Positions 1 through 9,278 of a stretch of 64,000 bases of DNA are shown one piece after another. The DNA comes from Novosphingobium pokkalii (lineage in GTDB: Bacteria > Pseudomonadota > Alphaproteobacteria > Sphingomonadales > Sphingomonadaceae). Both the position numbers and the translations under genes were made by a program. Numbering within the stretch: the stretch's first letter is position 1; the number at the start of each line of letters is the position of its first letter. The notes beneath the pieces are model-generated. The model was not told where the DNA came from. It did not search any database and saw only the letters and a program-made list of their open reading frames with translations. The stretch lies in NCBI RefSeq assembly GCF_014652855.1, contig NZ_BMZP01000006.1, positions 168,628 through 232,627 of the forward strand. Direction: 5' to 3'.

Positions 1-1
1 C

Positions 2-1306
2 GCGCGGCAGCGATCGTCGCCCGCGCTGGCTCCGACGGGCGGCAGGGCAAAGCCCAGCGCCTGCGCCACCGGCGCGGCCCCGGCCGCCCCGCCTGCCCCC
101 GGCCAGTCGATCCGCATCGAGCTGTCCAAACTGGACAAGCTGATCGACGCGGTGGGCGAGCTGGTCATTGCCCAGGCGATGATGGCCCAGCGCCTGTCGA
201 ACGAAGGCCTTGCCGCCAGCGAGGAAATCGCGGTGCTTGATGGCCTCACGCGCGATATCCAGGAAAGCGCCATGGCCATTCGCGCCCAGCCGATCGGCTC
301 GGTGTTCAGCCGCGTGCCGCGCATCATGCGCGAGCTTTCCGCCAGCACCGGCAAGCACGTGCGGCTGGAAGTCTCGGGCGAAAGCACCGAACTCGACAAG
401 ACCGTGATCGAACGCCTGGGCGAGCCGCTCACCCACCTCATCCGCAACGCGGTGGACCATGGCATCGAAAAGCCCGAGGAGCGCCTGGCCGCCGGCAAGA
501 GCGCCGAAGGCACGCTGACCCTTTCGGCCGAGCATCGTTCGGGCCGCATCCTGATCCGCATCGGCGACGACGGACGCGGCATCAACCGCGAGCGGGTGCT
601 GGCCAAGGCCATCGAAAAGGGCCTGGTCGCCCCCGATGCCCAGCTTTCCAAGGAAGAGATCGACCTGCTGATCTTCGCGCCGGGCTTCTCCACCGCCCAG
701 ACCGTGTCCAACATTTCCGGGCGCGGCGTGGGCATGGACGTCGTGCGCCAGAACGTGAAGGACTTGGGCGGGCGCATCACCATCGAATCCGAACAGGGCG
801 TGGGCACCACCTTCACGCTCACCCTGCCGCTGACCCTGGCGATTTCCGACGGGATGGTGGTCAACGTGGGCGACCAGACGCTGGTCGTGCCGCTGGCCAA
901 CGTCGTCGAATCGCTGCGCCCTGCGGTGGAAGACGTGAAGGGCCTGGGCGCCAACCGCGCGATGATGAACGTGCGCGGTCGCTTCATCCCGGTCGTTCCG
1001 CTGCATCTGGCGGTGGGCGCCAACGGCGCGGTGGAAGTGCCGCAGGATGGCGTGCTGATCGTGGTCGAAACCGAAGGCGCGGGCCGCGCGGCCCTGCTGG
1101 TCGACTCGATCGTCGATCAGCGCCAGGTCGTGATCAAGAGCCTCGACACCCACTATCGCTCGGTGGAAGGTGTCGCCGGGGCCACGATCCTGGGCGATGG
1201 CCGCGTGGCGCTGATCGTCGATGTCGACGGCCTGGTCGCGCGCAGCCTTGCCGAACACGGCCAGCTCGATCTGTCGCACCCGCATGGGTTGGCAGAAGCC
1301 GCATGA
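2..1306 (+). CDS. cheA: Chemotaxis histidine kinase CheA (5' partial)
   Basis: C-terminal two thirds of CheA; the frame is open to the window edge, so the Hpt phosphotransfer domain lies outside. The first ~100 bases read as an Ala/Pro linker and could be misframed. Then come the helical dimerisation segment (LDKLIDAVGELV), the ATPase domain with N box (HLIRNAVDHGIE), G1 (GDDGRGIN), F box (FAPGFSTA) and G2 (GRGVGMDVV), and a C-terminal CheW-like regulatory domain. It phosphorylates CheY and CheB in receptor arrays at the inner membrane. The stop overlaps the cheR start (ATGA), so translation is coupled. An ORF caller may start at an internal GTG (152), but that lies inside the dimerisation helix and is not the real start. 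Confidence 0.95.
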   Translation, partial: ARQRSSPALAPTGGRAKPSACATGAAPAAPPAPGQSIRIELSKLDKLIDAVGELVIAQAMMAQRLSNEGLAASEEIAVLDGLTRDIQESAMAIRAQPIGSVFSRVPRIMRELSASTGKHVRLEVSGESTELDKTVIERLGEPLTHLIRNAVDHGIEKPEERLAAGKSAEGTLTLSAEHRSGRILIRIGDDGRGINRERVLAKAIEKGLVAPDAQLSKEEIDLLIFAPGFSTAQTVSNISGRGVGMDVVRQNVKDLGGRITIESEQGVGTTFTLTLPLTLAISDGMVVNVGDQTLVVPLANVVESLRPAVEDVKGLGANRAMMNVRGRFIPVVPLHLAVGANGAVEVPQDGVLIVVETEGAGRAALLVDSIVDQRQVVIKSLDTHYRSVEGVAGATILGDGRVALIVDVDGLVARSLAEHGQLDLSHPHGLAEAA

Positions 1307-2172
1307 GCGTCCACTCCGCCTTCGACATGAGCCTGCCCGGGGTCAGCCCGGGGGTCTACGACGCCGCCGATTTCCAGGCGGTAAGCGAGATCGCCCATCG
1401 CGAGGCGGGTATCGTGCTCCCTCCGGGCAAGGCCATGCTGGTCTATTCGCGGCTCGCCCCGCTGGTGCGTGACTCCGGCTGCCAGACTTTTGGCGCCTAT
1501 GTCCTGCGCATTCGCGAGGATGCCGCGGAACGCACCAAGGCGATCTGCGCGCTCACCACCAACCACACGTTCTTCTATCGCGAGGCGCACCATTTCGAGC
1601 ATTTCGCGCAGGAAGTGCGGCCCCATCTGATTGAGAAGCTCGATCGCGGCGGCAAAGTGCGGATCTGGTCGGCGGGCTGCTCCAGCGGCGAGGAAGTCTG
1701 GTCGCTGGTGATGACGCTGCTCGGGGCCGATCGCAGCGAAGGGCTCAAGCTGGCGCGGCGCGACATCCGCGTCCTGGCCAGCGACATCGCCACCCACGCG
1801 ATCACCAAGGCCCAGGCCGCGCGCTATCGCCAGGAAGACCTCAAGCCCGTGCCCGAACCGCTGCGCCGGGCCTGGACCGTGCCCGACGGCCAGGACGCGA
1901 CCATCGCCCCGGAAGCGCAGGCCCTGCTGCGCTTCCGCCACCTCAATCTCTTGGGCGATTGGCCGATGGCCGGCGCCTTTGACGTGATCTTTTGCCGCAA
2001 CGTCATGATCTATTTCGACAATCCAACCAAGGAACGGCTCGTGGCGCGCTTTGCCGAAAAGCTCGTGCGCGGCGGCCACCTTTACATCGGCCACAGCGAG
2101 CGGGTCACCGGCCCGGCTCTGGAAGAACTGGCGAACATGGGACCAACGATCTATTCGAGGAGGGCGGCATGA
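1303..2172 (+). CDS. cheR: Chemotaxis protein methyltransferase CheR
   Basis: 289-aa SAM-dependent glutamate O-methyltransferase that methylates chemoreceptors for adaptation. An N-terminal all-helical CheR_N domain is followed by the Rossmann methyltransferase domain with SAM-binding IWSAGCSSGEE and the CheR signature FCRNVMIYFD. Length is typical. It overlaps cheA at its start and cheB at its end by ATGA junctions. It has no TPR or pentapeptide-tether extension. Identification is firm from motifs and context. Confidence 0.95.
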   Translation: MSVHSAFDMSLPGVSPGVYDAADFQAVSEIAHREAGIVLPPGKAMLVYSRLAPLVRDSGCQTFGAYVLRIREDAAERTKAICALTTNHTFFYREAHHFEHFAQEVRPHLIEKLDRGGKVRIWSAGCSSGEEVWSLVMTLLGADRSEGLKLARRDIRVLASDIATHAITKAQAARYRQEDLKPVPEPLRRAWTVPDGQDATIAPEAQALLRFRHLNLLGDWPMAGAFDVIFCRNVMIYFDNPTKERLVARFAEKLVRGGHLYIGHSERVTGPALEELANMGPTIYSRRAA

Positions 2173-3209
2173 CGATCCGCGTGGTGATTGTCGAGGATTC
2201 GCCCACGATGCGGGCCATCCTGATGAACCGGCTGTCGAAAGAGCCGGATATCGAAGTGGTGGCCGCAGCCGCCAACGCCGCTGAAGGGCGCCAGATGATC
2301 CGCGAGCTGGACCCCGACGTGGTCACGCTCGACGTGGAAATGCCGGGCATGAACGGCCTGGATTTCCTCGAAAAGATCATGCAGCTCCGCCCGACCCCGG
2401 TGATCATCGTGTCCGGCGCGACGCAGCAGGGCAACGAGACCACGGCCCGCGCGCTCGCGCTTGGCGCGGTCGATTGCTATGCCAAGAGCGAGATGGGCAG
2501 CGGCATGACGCTGGAAGACAGCGGACGCCTGGCCAACATGATCCGCAGCGCCTCCAAAGTGCGCTTTGCCCCGCGCGGCGCCCCGGCGCCGGCCGTGCCG
2601 GCCAGCCGCATCGCTACGCAGGCGCGCCTGTCGATCGCCGATCGGCCGCGCCTGATTGCGATCGGCTCGTCCACCGGCGGGGTGGAAGCCTTGCAGATCC
2701 TGCTGTCGGATTTTCCGGTGGATTGCCCGCCCACGCTGATCGTGCAGCATATCAACGAACGCTTTGCCCCGGCCGTGGCGCGCACGCTCGACCAGAATTG
2801 CCCCCCGCGCATCCAGCTTGCCGAGCCGGACATGCCGCTGCGCGAAGGCCATGTCTATCTCGCGCCCGGCGATGATCGCCATCTCGGCATCGGCGGCACG
2901 ACCAACCTGCATGCCAAGCTGCGGCGTGGCGAGCCGGTGTCGGGGCACCTGCCATCGGTGGACGTGCTGTTTTCCTCGGTGGCCGAAGTCGTCGGCGCCC
3001 AGGCGGTGGGCATCCTGCTGACGGGCATGGGCTCCGACGGGGCCAAGGGCCTGCTCGCCATGGCCCAGAAGGGCGCGCGCACCATTGCCCAGGACGAGGC
3101 GACCTGCACCGTCTTCGGCATGCCCCGCGCGGCGATCTCGCTGGGCGCGGCCAAAGTCGTGGCGCCGATCAGCCACATCGCGCGCCACGCATTCAGCAAG
3201 GCGGCCTGA
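2169..3209 (+). CDS. cheB: Protein-glutamate methylesterase/deamidase CheB
   Basis: 346-aa response regulator and esterase that removes receptor methyl groups and deamidates Gln. It has an N-terminal receiver (VVIVEDSPTMR; phospho-Asp in LDVEMPGMNG), a linker, and a CheB methylesterase domain with catalytic Ser in SSTGGVEAL, His in QHIN and Asp in GMGSDGAKG. The ATG at 2169 overlaps the cheR stop; an in-frame upstream extension exists but runs inside cheR and is not used. It pairs functionally with the adjacent cheR and cheD. Confidence 0.95.
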   Translation: MTIRVVIVEDSPTMRAILMNRLSKEPDIEVVAAAANAAEGRQMIRELDPDVVTLDVEMPGMNGLDFLEKIMQLRPTPVIIVSGATQQGNETTARALALGAVDCYAKSEMGSGMTLEDSGRLANMIRSASKVRFAPRGAPAPAVPASRIATQARLSIADRPRLIAIGSSTGGVEALQILLSDFPVDCPPTLIVQHINERFAPAVARTLDQNCPPRIQLAEPDMPLREGHVYLAPGDDRHLGIGGTTNLHAKLRRGEPVSGHLPSVDVLFSSVAEVVGAQAVGILLTGMGSDGAKGLLAMAQKGARTIAQDEATCTVFGMPRAAISLGAAKVVAPISHIARHAFSKAA

Positions 3210-3212
3210 GCC

Positions 3213-3767
3213 ATGTTTCACAAACCGATCCTGCCCAACCCCAGCGGCCTTGAACGGGTCACCGTCATGCAGGGCCAGGCGCTGGCCAGTGCCGACAAGA
3301 GCGTGGAGTTTTCCACGGTGCTGGGCAGTTGCGTGGCCACCTGCCTGTTCGATCCCGACGCCCGCGTCGGCGGCATGAACCACTTCCTGCTGGCCGAGCC
3401 ACCGCCCGGCTATGACACGGCGGTGGATGAACACTACGGCCTGTTCCTGATGGAACTGCTGGTCAACGAGATGCTGGCCAAGGGCGCGCGCAAGTCCAAG
3501 CTCAAGGCGCATCTCTACGGCGGCGCCAACGTCAACCGCAACATGATGAAGATCGGCTCGGTCAATGCCGATTTCGCGCGCAAGTTTCTGGCCAACGAAG
3601 GGATTGCGCTGATGCGCGAAGACCTTGGCGGCACCCAGGCGCGTCGTGTCGATTTCCGCCCGGCATCGGGCCAGGTCCGCCTCCGCACGGTGGAAGACCG
3701 GCTTGCGCCCCCTGTCCAACCCACCGCGCGTCCCGCCGTATCGTTCGGCGACGTCGAACTGTTCTGA
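3213..3767 (+). CDS. cheD: Chemoreceptor glutamine deamidase CheD
   Basis: 184-aa CheD family protein that deamidates receptor Gln residues. The catalytic Cys lies in LGSCVATCLFD and the His in GGMNHFLLA, in the usual order and spacing. It starts three bases after cheB in the same operon. A short Pro-rich C-terminal tail follows the core. In some bacteria CheD is also controlled by CheY-P/CheC; no cheC is seen here. Confidence 0.93.
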   Translation: MFHKPILPNPSGLERVTVMQGQALASADKSVEFSTVLGSCVATCLFDPDARVGGMNHFLLAEPPPGYDTAVDEHYGLFLMELLVNEMLAKGARKSKLKAHLYGGANVNRNMMKIGSVNADFARKFLANEGIALMREDLGGTQARRVDFRPASGQVRLRTVEDRLAPPVQPTARPAVSFGDVELF

Positions 3768-3787
3768 ATGGAAAAGCGAGTCCAGGC

Positions 3788-4159
3788 ATGACCACTACCA
3801 CCCGGATCCTGACCGTAGACGACAGCCCGTCGATGCGGGCCCTGCTCAACCACGCGCTCACCTCGCAAGGCTTCGATGTGTCCCAGGCCGAAGACGGCAT
3901 TGCCGCGCTCGACTGGTTGGCCCTGAACGAAGTCGACGTGGTGATCACCGACATCAACATGCCCCGGCTTGACGGCTTTGGCCTGATCGAGCGCCTGCGC
4001 GAGGGCAGCCGCCATCGCGATCGCCCGATCCTGGTGCTGACCACCGAAAGCTCCGAGGAAAAGAAGGCCCGCGCCCGCGCGGCCGGCGCCACCGGCTGGA
4101 TCGTCAAGCCGTTCGACCCGGCCAAGCTGGTCGCGGCCGTACGCCGCGTGTCGCACTGA
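3788..4159 (+). CDS. cheY: Response regulator CheY
   Basis: 123-aa single-domain receiver. It has the acidic pair (TVDDSPSMR), phospho-acceptor Asp in VITDINMPRLDG, the conserved Thr (VLTTESS) and Lys in IVKPFD. There is no output domain, so it acts by phosphorylation-dependent binding, probably to the flagellar switch. It lies 20 bases after cheD. Operon position supports CheY, though several alphaproteobacterial paralogues work as phosphate sinks rather than motor effectors. Confidence 0.92.
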   Translation: MTTTTRILTVDDSPSMRALLNHALTSQGFDVSQAEDGIAALDWLALNEVDVVITDINMPRLDGFGLIERLREGSRHRDRPILVLTTESSEEKKARARAAGATGWIVKPFDPAKLVAAVRRVSH

Positions 4160-4190
4160 TCGTTACCGTACCTCTTGTGGGAGACACCCT

Positions 4191-4634
4191 ATGATCCGCG
4201 AGCTGATCACCTTCGAAGTGGAAGGCCAGGTCTTCGGCCTGGATATCATGGCCATCCGCGAAATCCGCGCCTGGACGCCCACCACGCGGCTGCCGCGCGT
4301 GCCGCATTACGTGGCCGGCGTGGTCAACTTGCGCGGTACCGTGCTGCCGGTGGTGGACCTGGCCGCGCGGCTGGGCTGGCGCGCCACCGAACCGACGCCG
4401 CGCCACGCGATCATCGTTACCCAGCTCGGCAGCCAGATCGGCGGCTGGATCGTCGATTCGGTCAGCGACATCGTCACCGTGCCCGATGAAGCGATGCAGC
4501 CGCCGCCGCCCGCCTCGGGCAGCGACACGGTGGTACCGTTCCTCGATGGCCTGGCCGCGATCGAAGACAAGATGGTCATGGTGCTCAACCTCGCGGCGCT
4601 GGCCGACAGCGACTCGATGGCCGAAGCGGCCTGA
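4191..4634 (+). CDS. cheW: Chemotaxis coupling protein CheW
   Basis: 147-aa CheW-domain protein that couples CheA to chemoreceptors. Typical features are EVEGQVFGLDIMAIREI at the N terminus, VPHYVAGVVNLRGTVLPVVDL in the middle and a conserved C-terminal strand. The start has a clear GGGAG ribosome-binding site. It is the sixth consecutive che gene on this strand. Confidence 0.94.
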   Translation: MIRELITFEVEGQVFGLDIMAIREIRAWTPTTRLPRVPHYVAGVVNLRGTVLPVVDLAARLGWRATEPTPRHAIIVTQLGSQIGGWIVDSVSDIVTVPDEAMQPPPPASGSDTVVPFLDGLAAIEDKMVMVLNLAALADSDSMAEAA

Positions 4635-4674
4635 TCCGACACCACCTGACGCGACGCTGCGGAGAGCCTTTGCG

Positions 4675-5109
4675 ATGCCCATCGAATCCATCGACCTTTG
4701 GCCCGAGCCCGAGCCGGGGCGGCAGCCGGGCGAAACCGCAACCCGCGGCCCATCCGCAGCATCCGTAGAAACGGCCGATGATGAAGGCTTCCTGCCGTTC
4801 GATGCCGTTCCCCCGCCCGCTTTGACCCAGGCCGAAACCGAGCAACGCCTGGCAGACATGCGCGACGCCACGCACCAGCAGATTGCCGTGGTGCTGGAAG
4901 AACTCGCCCTGGAAGTGGAAGACCTGGGCGGGCGCCTGTGCACCGACATGGAGATCGCCGCGCGGCACATGGATGTGCTCCAGGCCATCGACCTTATCGC
5001 CCAGAAGCAGCGCTCGCTGGCCCGCCTGCTGGAAGCCGACTGCCCGATCCAGGCCATCGAACAGATCGGGCTGGACGTGCTGCGCGACCGCCTGCGCATG
5101 TTCCATTGA
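4675..5109 (+). CDS. Unrecognised chemotaxis-operon protein (144 aa)
   Basis: The ATG at 4675 has a GGAGAG ribosome-binding site. The first ~55 residues are acidic, Pro-rich and probably disordered; residues ~60-144 are predicted helical (LADMRDATHQQIAVVLEELA; AARHMDVLQAIDLIAQKQRS). There is no signal peptide or membrane segment. It sits 40 bases after cheW on the same strand, so it is probably co-transcribed with the che genes. I do not recognise a family. The long amphipathic helices recall CheZ or other coupling/dimerisation proteins, but no CheZ active-site motif is visible, so function is open. Confidence 0.75.
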   Translation: MPIESIDLWPEPEPGRQPGETATRGPSAASVETADDEGFLPFDAVPPPALTQAETEQRLADMRDATHQQIAVVLEELALEVEDLGGRLCTDMEIAARHMDVLQAIDLIAQKQRSLARLLEADCPIQAIEQIGLDVLRDRLRMFH

Positions 5110-5197
5110 GAGACCTGGGCGCACCGCCGGCGAAAAAAACGCTGCCGGTGCGCCAGGGTGCTGGACTTGGGCCATGGCCGTCGTCCATGGAGATGGC

Positions 5198-5869
5198 ATG
5201 TGGCAGCTTTACCAGTTTCCCCTTTGCCCGTTCAGCCGCAAGATCCGGCTGCTCATGGCGGAAAAGGGCATCCCCTACGAATTGGTCCGCGAAAATCCCT
5301 GGGACTATCGCGAGGAATTCCAGAAACTGAACCCCGCCGTGCGCACTCCGGTGCTGCGCGACGAAGGGCGCGGCATCACGCTCGTCGATAGCCGGGCGAT
5401 CTGCGAATACCTGGAAGAGACCAACGACAAGAATCCGATGATCAACGGCACGGCGACCAACCGGGCCGAGATCCGCCGGCTGGTGGCCCTGTTCGACGAG
5501 AACTTCTTTGCCGACGTGACGCATCCCCTGCTCGAAGAGCGCATGAAGAAGCGGCTGGTCTATCGCCAGTCGCCGGATTCGCGCGCCCTGCGCGAGGCGC
5601 TGCGCCTGGCGCACGATCACCTCTATTACATCGATCACCTGATCGACAATCGGCCTTGGCTGGCCGGCTCGACCATGAGCCTGGCCGACCTGACCGCCGC
5701 AGCGCAGCTTTCAGTGGCCGATTACCTGGGTGGGATCGACTGGAACGGCCACGAACAGGCGCGCGACTGGTATGCCGTGTTCAAGAGCCGGCCCAGCTTT
5801 CGGCCGCTGCTGTCCGAGCGGATGGACGTGATCCAGCCCCCCGCGCACTATGCGGATGTGAACGCCTAG
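5198..5869 (+). CDS. Glutathione S-transferase-like protein
   Basis: 223-aa GST fold. The N-terminal thioredoxin-like half has LYQFPLCPFSRKIRLLM and TPVL, then the SRAICEYLEE signature; the C-terminal helical half has WLAGSTMSLADLTAAA. The ATG at 5198 is preferred over the ATG at 5174 because GGAG lies five bases upstream and the protein then begins at the first beta strand. The CPFSRK motif and alphaproteobacterial origin recall the GST-like cell-division protein FzlA, but this is only a resemblance; a general detoxification GST is equally possible. Confidence 0.88.
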   Translation: MWQLYQFPLCPFSRKIRLLMAEKGIPYELVRENPWDYREEFQKLNPAVRTPVLRDEGRGITLVDSRAICEYLEETNDKNPMINGTATNRAEIRRLVALFDENFFADVTHPLLEERMKKRLVYRQSPDSRALREALRLAHDHLYYIDHLIDNRPWLAGSTMSLADLTAAAQLSVADYLGGIDWNGHEQARDWYAVFKSRPSFRPLLSERMDVIQPPAHYADVNA

Positions 5870-5870
5870 G

Positions 5871-5969
5871 GCATTTTCAAGGCAGGGCGAAGCATCTGCC
5901 GACTCGGGAAATGCGGCAAGTCGATACGGCAGAGCGCCGGCTGTGACGCAGGCAAAGTCGATCGCGCTC
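5871..5969. repeat. 99-bp two-hairpin intergenic repeat, copy 1
   Basis: Starts one base after the GST stop. It aligns without gaps to 16930-17028, with about 12 differences over 99 bases. It contains a hairpin around GGCAG...CTGCC inside GCATTTTC...GAAATGC, then a second nested hairpin GAGCGC...GCGCTC. Transposase-free and short, so it is either a non-autonomous element or a structural RNA/DNA repeat. Confidence 0.8.
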
Positions 5970-5986
5970 CAACCCGACCCGCAAAC

Positions 5987-6018
5987 AAAAACCCCCGCTG
6001 TCGCCAGCGGGGGTTTTT
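5987..6018. terminator. Bidirectional rho-independent terminator between GST gene and clpX
   Basis: Perfect 9-bp stem CCCCCGCTG / CAGCGGGGG with a TCGC loop, flanked by A5 on the left and T5 on the right, so it can stop both the rightward GST transcript and the leftward clpX transcript. Confidence 0.9.
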
Positions 6019-6039
6019 CGTGTCACCGGGCCGGAAGCC

Positions 6040-7296
6040 TCAGGCAGCCTGTTCCTTGCCCTTCAGGACCTGGACCGGTTCCTTGCGGCCATCAACCACG
6101 TCCTTGTCGACGACCACTTCGGTCACGCCGTCGAGCGTGGGCAGGTCGAACATGGTGTCGAGGAGCAGACCTTCGACGATCGAGCGGAGCCCGCGCGCGC
6201 CGGTCTTGCGGTCGATCGCCTTCTTGGCGATGGCTTCGAGCGCATCGTCGGTGAAGGTCAGCGTCACGTCTTCCAGCTCGAACAGCTTGGCATACTGCTT
6301 GACCAGCGCGTTCTTGGGTTCGCGCAGGATCTGTACCAGGGCCGCCACATCGAGATCGTTGAGCGTGGCGATCACCGGCAGACGGCCGATGAACTCGGGA
6401 ATCAGGCCGAACTTCTGGAGGTCTTCCGGCTCTGCCTTTTGCAGCAGTTCACCCACGCGGCGCTTGTCGGGATCGGCGACATGCGCACCGAAACCGATCG
6501 AGCGCTTCTGCAAGCGGTCGGCGATGATCTTTTCCAGGCCGGCGAAGGCGCCACCGCAGATGAACAGGATGTTGGTCGTGTCCACTTGCAGGAATTCCTG
6601 CTGCGGATGCTTGCGTCCGCCCTGCGGCGGCACCGAAGCCGTGGTGCCTTCCATCAGCTTGAGCAGCGCCTGCTGCACGCCTTCGCCCGACACGTCGCGG
6701 GTGATCGAGGGGTTTTCTGCTTTGCGGCTGATCTTGTCGATCTCGTCGATGTAGACGATGCCGTGCTGCGCCTTCTCGACGTTGTAGTCGCTGGCCTGGA
6801 GCAGCTTGAGGATGATGTTTTCCACGTCCTCGCCCACGTAACCGGCTTCGGTCAGCGTGGTGGCGTCGGCCATGGTGAACGGCACGTCGAACGTCTTGGC
6901 CAGCGTCTGCGCGAGCAGAGTCTTGCCCGAGCCGGTCGGGCCGACGAGCAGGATGTTGGACTTCGACAGTTCGATGTCGCCGCCCTTGCCGCTGTGCTTC
7001 AAGCGCTTGTAGTGATTGTGCACCGCCACCGAAAGCACGCGCTTGGCGCGGTCCTGGCCGATCACATAATCGTTGAGCGTCTCGAAGATGTCGCGCGGCG
7101 TCGGAACGCCACCGTCCTTCTTGCCGGCGATGCCCTGCTTGGTCTCTTCCCGGATGATGTCGTTGCACAGCTCGACACACTCATCACAGATGAAGACCGT
7201 CGGGCCCGCGATGAGCTTGCGCACCTCATGCTGCGATTTGCCGCAGAAGCTGCAGTAGAGCGTGCTTTTAGAGTCCGATCCGGAAAGCTTTGTCAT
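6040..7296 (-). CDS. clpX: ATP-dependent Clp protease ATPase subunit ClpX
   Basis: 418-aa AAA+ unfoldase that feeds tagged substrates to ClpP. It has an N-terminal C4 zinc-binding domain (YCSFCGK...ICDECVELC), Walker A GPTGSGKT, the substrate-gripping pore loop GYVGEDVE and Walker B VYIDEIDK. Length is normal for ClpX. It lies downstream of clpP on the same strand with a 148-bp gap. In alphaproteobacteria ClpXP degrades cell-cycle and envelope regulators. Confidence 0.97.
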   Translation of the reverse strand: MTKLSGSDSKSTLYCSFCGKSQHEVRKLIAGPTVFICDECVELCNDIIREETKQGIAGKKDGGVPTPRDIFETLNDYVIGQDRAKRVLSVAVHNHYKRLKHSGKGGDIELSKSNILLVGPTGSGKTLLAQTLAKTFDVPFTMADATTLTEAGYVGEDVENIILKLLQASDYNVEKAQHGIVYIDEIDKISRKAENPSITRDVSGEGVQQALLKLMEGTTASVPPQGGRKHPQQEFLQVDTTNILFICGGAFAGLEKIIADRLQKRSIGFGAHVADPDKRRVGELLQKAEPEDLQKFGLIPEFIGRLPVIATLNDLDVAALVQILREPKNALVKQYAKLFELEDVTLTFTDDALEAIAKKAIDRKTGARGLRSIVEGLLLDTMFDLPTLDGVTEVVVDKDVVDGRKEPVQVLKGKEQAA

Positions 7297-7444
7297 TCTT
7301 CAATCCCAGGCGCCCCTCCACGAGGGGCGGGCCCGGCTATCCTACTACCCCAAGGGTATTAATCAACCGGACACGAAACAAGGTGGTTTTATCTGCCACG
7401 CGGCTCCTTTCGCAACGCTTAAGGAGCCGGGGCAGAAGGCAAAA

Positions 7445-8140
7445 TCAGGCCGAAGGCGCACCACCGCTACCGTCTTCGACGCCAACCTGTTCAGATTGGG
7501 GACGCGATTCGAACACCTTGTCGACCAGACCAAAGGCCTGCGCCTCGTCCGCTTCAAGGAAGGTATCGCGGTCCATCGCCTTCTCGACCTCTTCCAGGCT
7601 CTTGCCGGTATACTTCACATAAAGGTCGTTCATGCGCTTCTTGATGCGCAGGATTTCGCGGGCCTGGATCTCGATGTCCGAGGCCATGCCCTGCGCCCCG
7701 CCCGAAGGCTGGTGGATCATGATCCGCGCATGGGGCAGCGCGATGCGCATGCCGGGTTCGCCGGCGGCGAGCAGGAAGCTGCCCATCGAGCAGGCCTGGC
7801 CGATGCACACGGTCGACACGCGCGGGCGGATGTACTGCATGGTATCGTGAATGGCCATGCCGGCCGTCACCACGCCGCCGGGCGAGTTGATGTACATCGA
7901 GATGTCCTTCGAGGGGTTTTCCGACTCGAGGAACAGGAGCTGGGCGACGATCAGCGACGCCATGTGATCTTCCACCTGGCCAGTCACGAACACGATGCGT
8001 TCGCGCAGCAGGCGGCTGAAGATGTCGAAGCTGCGTTCGCCACGGCTGGTCTGCTCGACGACCACCGGGACGAGCGCGCCGGTCACGGGATCGACATTGA
8101 ACTTTCCTTGGGCAGAGCGGCTGCCGAACACGTCGAGCAT
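7445..8140 (-). CDS. clpP: ATP-dependent Clp protease proteolytic subunit ClpP
   Basis: 231-aa serine peptidase forming the tetradecameric chamber used by ClpX/ClpA. The catalytic Ser is in [11 protein letters not shown] and the His in [23 protein letters not shown] forms the substrate-binding strand. The ATG at 8140 is chosen because GAGG stands six bases upstream; two further in-frame Met codons (8152, 8185) lack a ribosome-binding site. It is followed by clpX. The short N-terminal segment before [18 protein letters not shown] would be the propeptide or axial loop. Confidence 0.95.
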   Translation of the reverse strand: MLDVFGSRSAQGKFNVDPVTGALVPVVVEQTSRGERSFDIFSRLLRERIVFVTGQVEDHMASLIVAQLLFLESENPSKDISMYINSPGGVVTAGMAIHDTMQYIRPRVSTVCIGQACSMGSFLLAAGEPGMRIALPHARIMIHQPSGGAQGMASDIEIQAREILRIKKRMNDLYVKYTGKSLEEVEKAMDRDTFLEADEAQAFGLVDKVFESRPQSEQVGVEDGSGGAPSA

Positions 8141-8266
8141 GGGAATCCTCATCTGGTTGCGATGGCCTATGTCGCGTGCCAGCAAAGGATGTTCAAGGGC
8201 ATTAACCGCGAATGCGCGGGAATGCGTGGATATTGGAGCAGATTCCGGCCCGCTGCGCCGCCGGTT

Positions 8267-9115
8267 TCAGGTCTTCACCCGCTCGCGCAGCGCTTCGAGC
8301 GCGGCCAGTTGCGCTTCCATGGCGCGCAGCCGTGCTTCGGCGCGCGCCACCCGCTCGCGCAACTCGCGGTTGCGCTTGCCGCCCGGCAGCAGGCGCGCGA
8401 GCATGCGCCCGGCATCGCCCAGCGTGGCGGCAACCACATCCAACAGGCCCTGGCGCGGCACGGCCGGCGCACGGTGGCGCGGCAGCGGGGTGCGGTCATC
8501 GGGCGCGACCCACTTCACGCTGGGCGGCGTGGCGGCCCGACACGCGGGCGCCTCGGGCTTGGCCGAAGCTTGGGCCATGGCGCCCGCCGTGGTGGGCGCG
8601 GTCGCCGCACGACGGGCCAGTTCCGCCTCGATCCTGGCGCGGCGCTCGGCCTTGCGCGCAGTGCGGGTGCCGGGGCGCGGCGGCAGGTCGCGGTGCGGGG
8701 TCTTGCGCGGGGGCGCCTGGCGCGCGGGATTGCGCGACGGCGCCTCGCGATCGGGCTGCCCCTGCGGATTGCCGGCGGGAACGCGCGGCGCGATCAGCGG
8801 CGAGCGAAACGGCGGCACGGCCGGCAGGGGCGCGGGGATCATGCCGGCCGGCCAGGCGGCCGTGGTGATGATCGCACCGCGATGGGGTGGCAGGATCAGG
8901 TCTGCGGGAAAAGCCGGCGCGCCCGCACTGGCGAGCAGGAATGGCGCAGGCTGCTGCGGCTTGGTGGCTGGCGGCCTGGTTGCTGGCGACTTGCCTTGAG
9001 CCTTGTCGGCGGTCGCCTTTCCTGTCCCCGTCTTGCCTGATTGGGGCTTGCCGAATTGAGGCTGCGACGGGTTCATTGGCGAGCGGGTGCCCTTGCGATT
9101 GCGCACGGTATGCAT
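8267..9115 (-). CDS. Pro/Ala/Arg-rich protein with C-terminal coiled coil, function unknown
   Basis: 282 aa. Residues ~1-200 are low-complexity Pro/Arg/Lys/Ala-rich and probably disordered. A basic segment (RTARKAERRARIEAELARR) precedes a C-terminal amphipathic helix (residues ~245-280) rich in Arg/Glu/Leu, likely a coiled coil. No signal peptide or membrane segment is seen. The ATG at 9115 has a strong AGGGGGGA ribosome-binding site seven bases upstream, which supports translation. It lies between tig and clpP on the same strand, after the tig terminator. I do not recognise a family. Confidence 0.7.
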   Translation of the reverse strand: MHTVRNRKGTRSPMNPSQPQFGKPQSGKTGTGKATADKAQGKSPATRPPATKPQQPAPFLLASAGAPAFPADLILPPHRGAIITTAAWPAGMIPAPLPAVPPFRSPLIAPRVPAGNPQGQPDREAPSRNPARQAPPRKTPHRDLPPRPGTRTARKAERRARIEAELARRAATAPTTAGAMAQASAKPEAPACRAATPPSVKWVAPDDRTPLPRHRAPAVPRQGLLDVVAATLGDAGRMLARLLPGGKRNRELRERVARAEARLRAMEAQLAALEALRERVKT

Positions 9116-9212
9116 CGGCTGATCCCCCCTGGGTTTCCGATCCTTGCCGATTCTCTCATGCCGAGAATCAACGCGCCAATCCGCATGATGCCTTAGGGAA
9201 CTTACGCATACG

Positions 9213-9243
9213 AAAAAGGGCGCCGCCGTTGCCGGCAGCGCCC
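9213..9243 (-). terminator. Rho-independent terminator of tig
   Basis: On the minus strand an 11-bp GC-rich stem (one G-U pair) with a GCAA tetraloop is followed by a run of five T, 36 bases after the tig stop. Confidence 0.88.
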
Positions 9244-9278
9244 CTTCCCTATCTCAACCGGCCATCAGGCCTGGACGA

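Noticed and set aside
7401..7429. 9-bp inverted repeat CGGCTCCTT/AAGGAGCCG between clpP and clpX as a terminator
   Set aside because: No T-run follows on either strand, so rho-independent termination is not supported; it may be a chance or mRNA-stability hairpin.
7262..9040. 592-aa open frame on the plus strand over clpP and the Pro-rich protein
   Set aside because: Antisense of clpP, which is certain; no domain visible.
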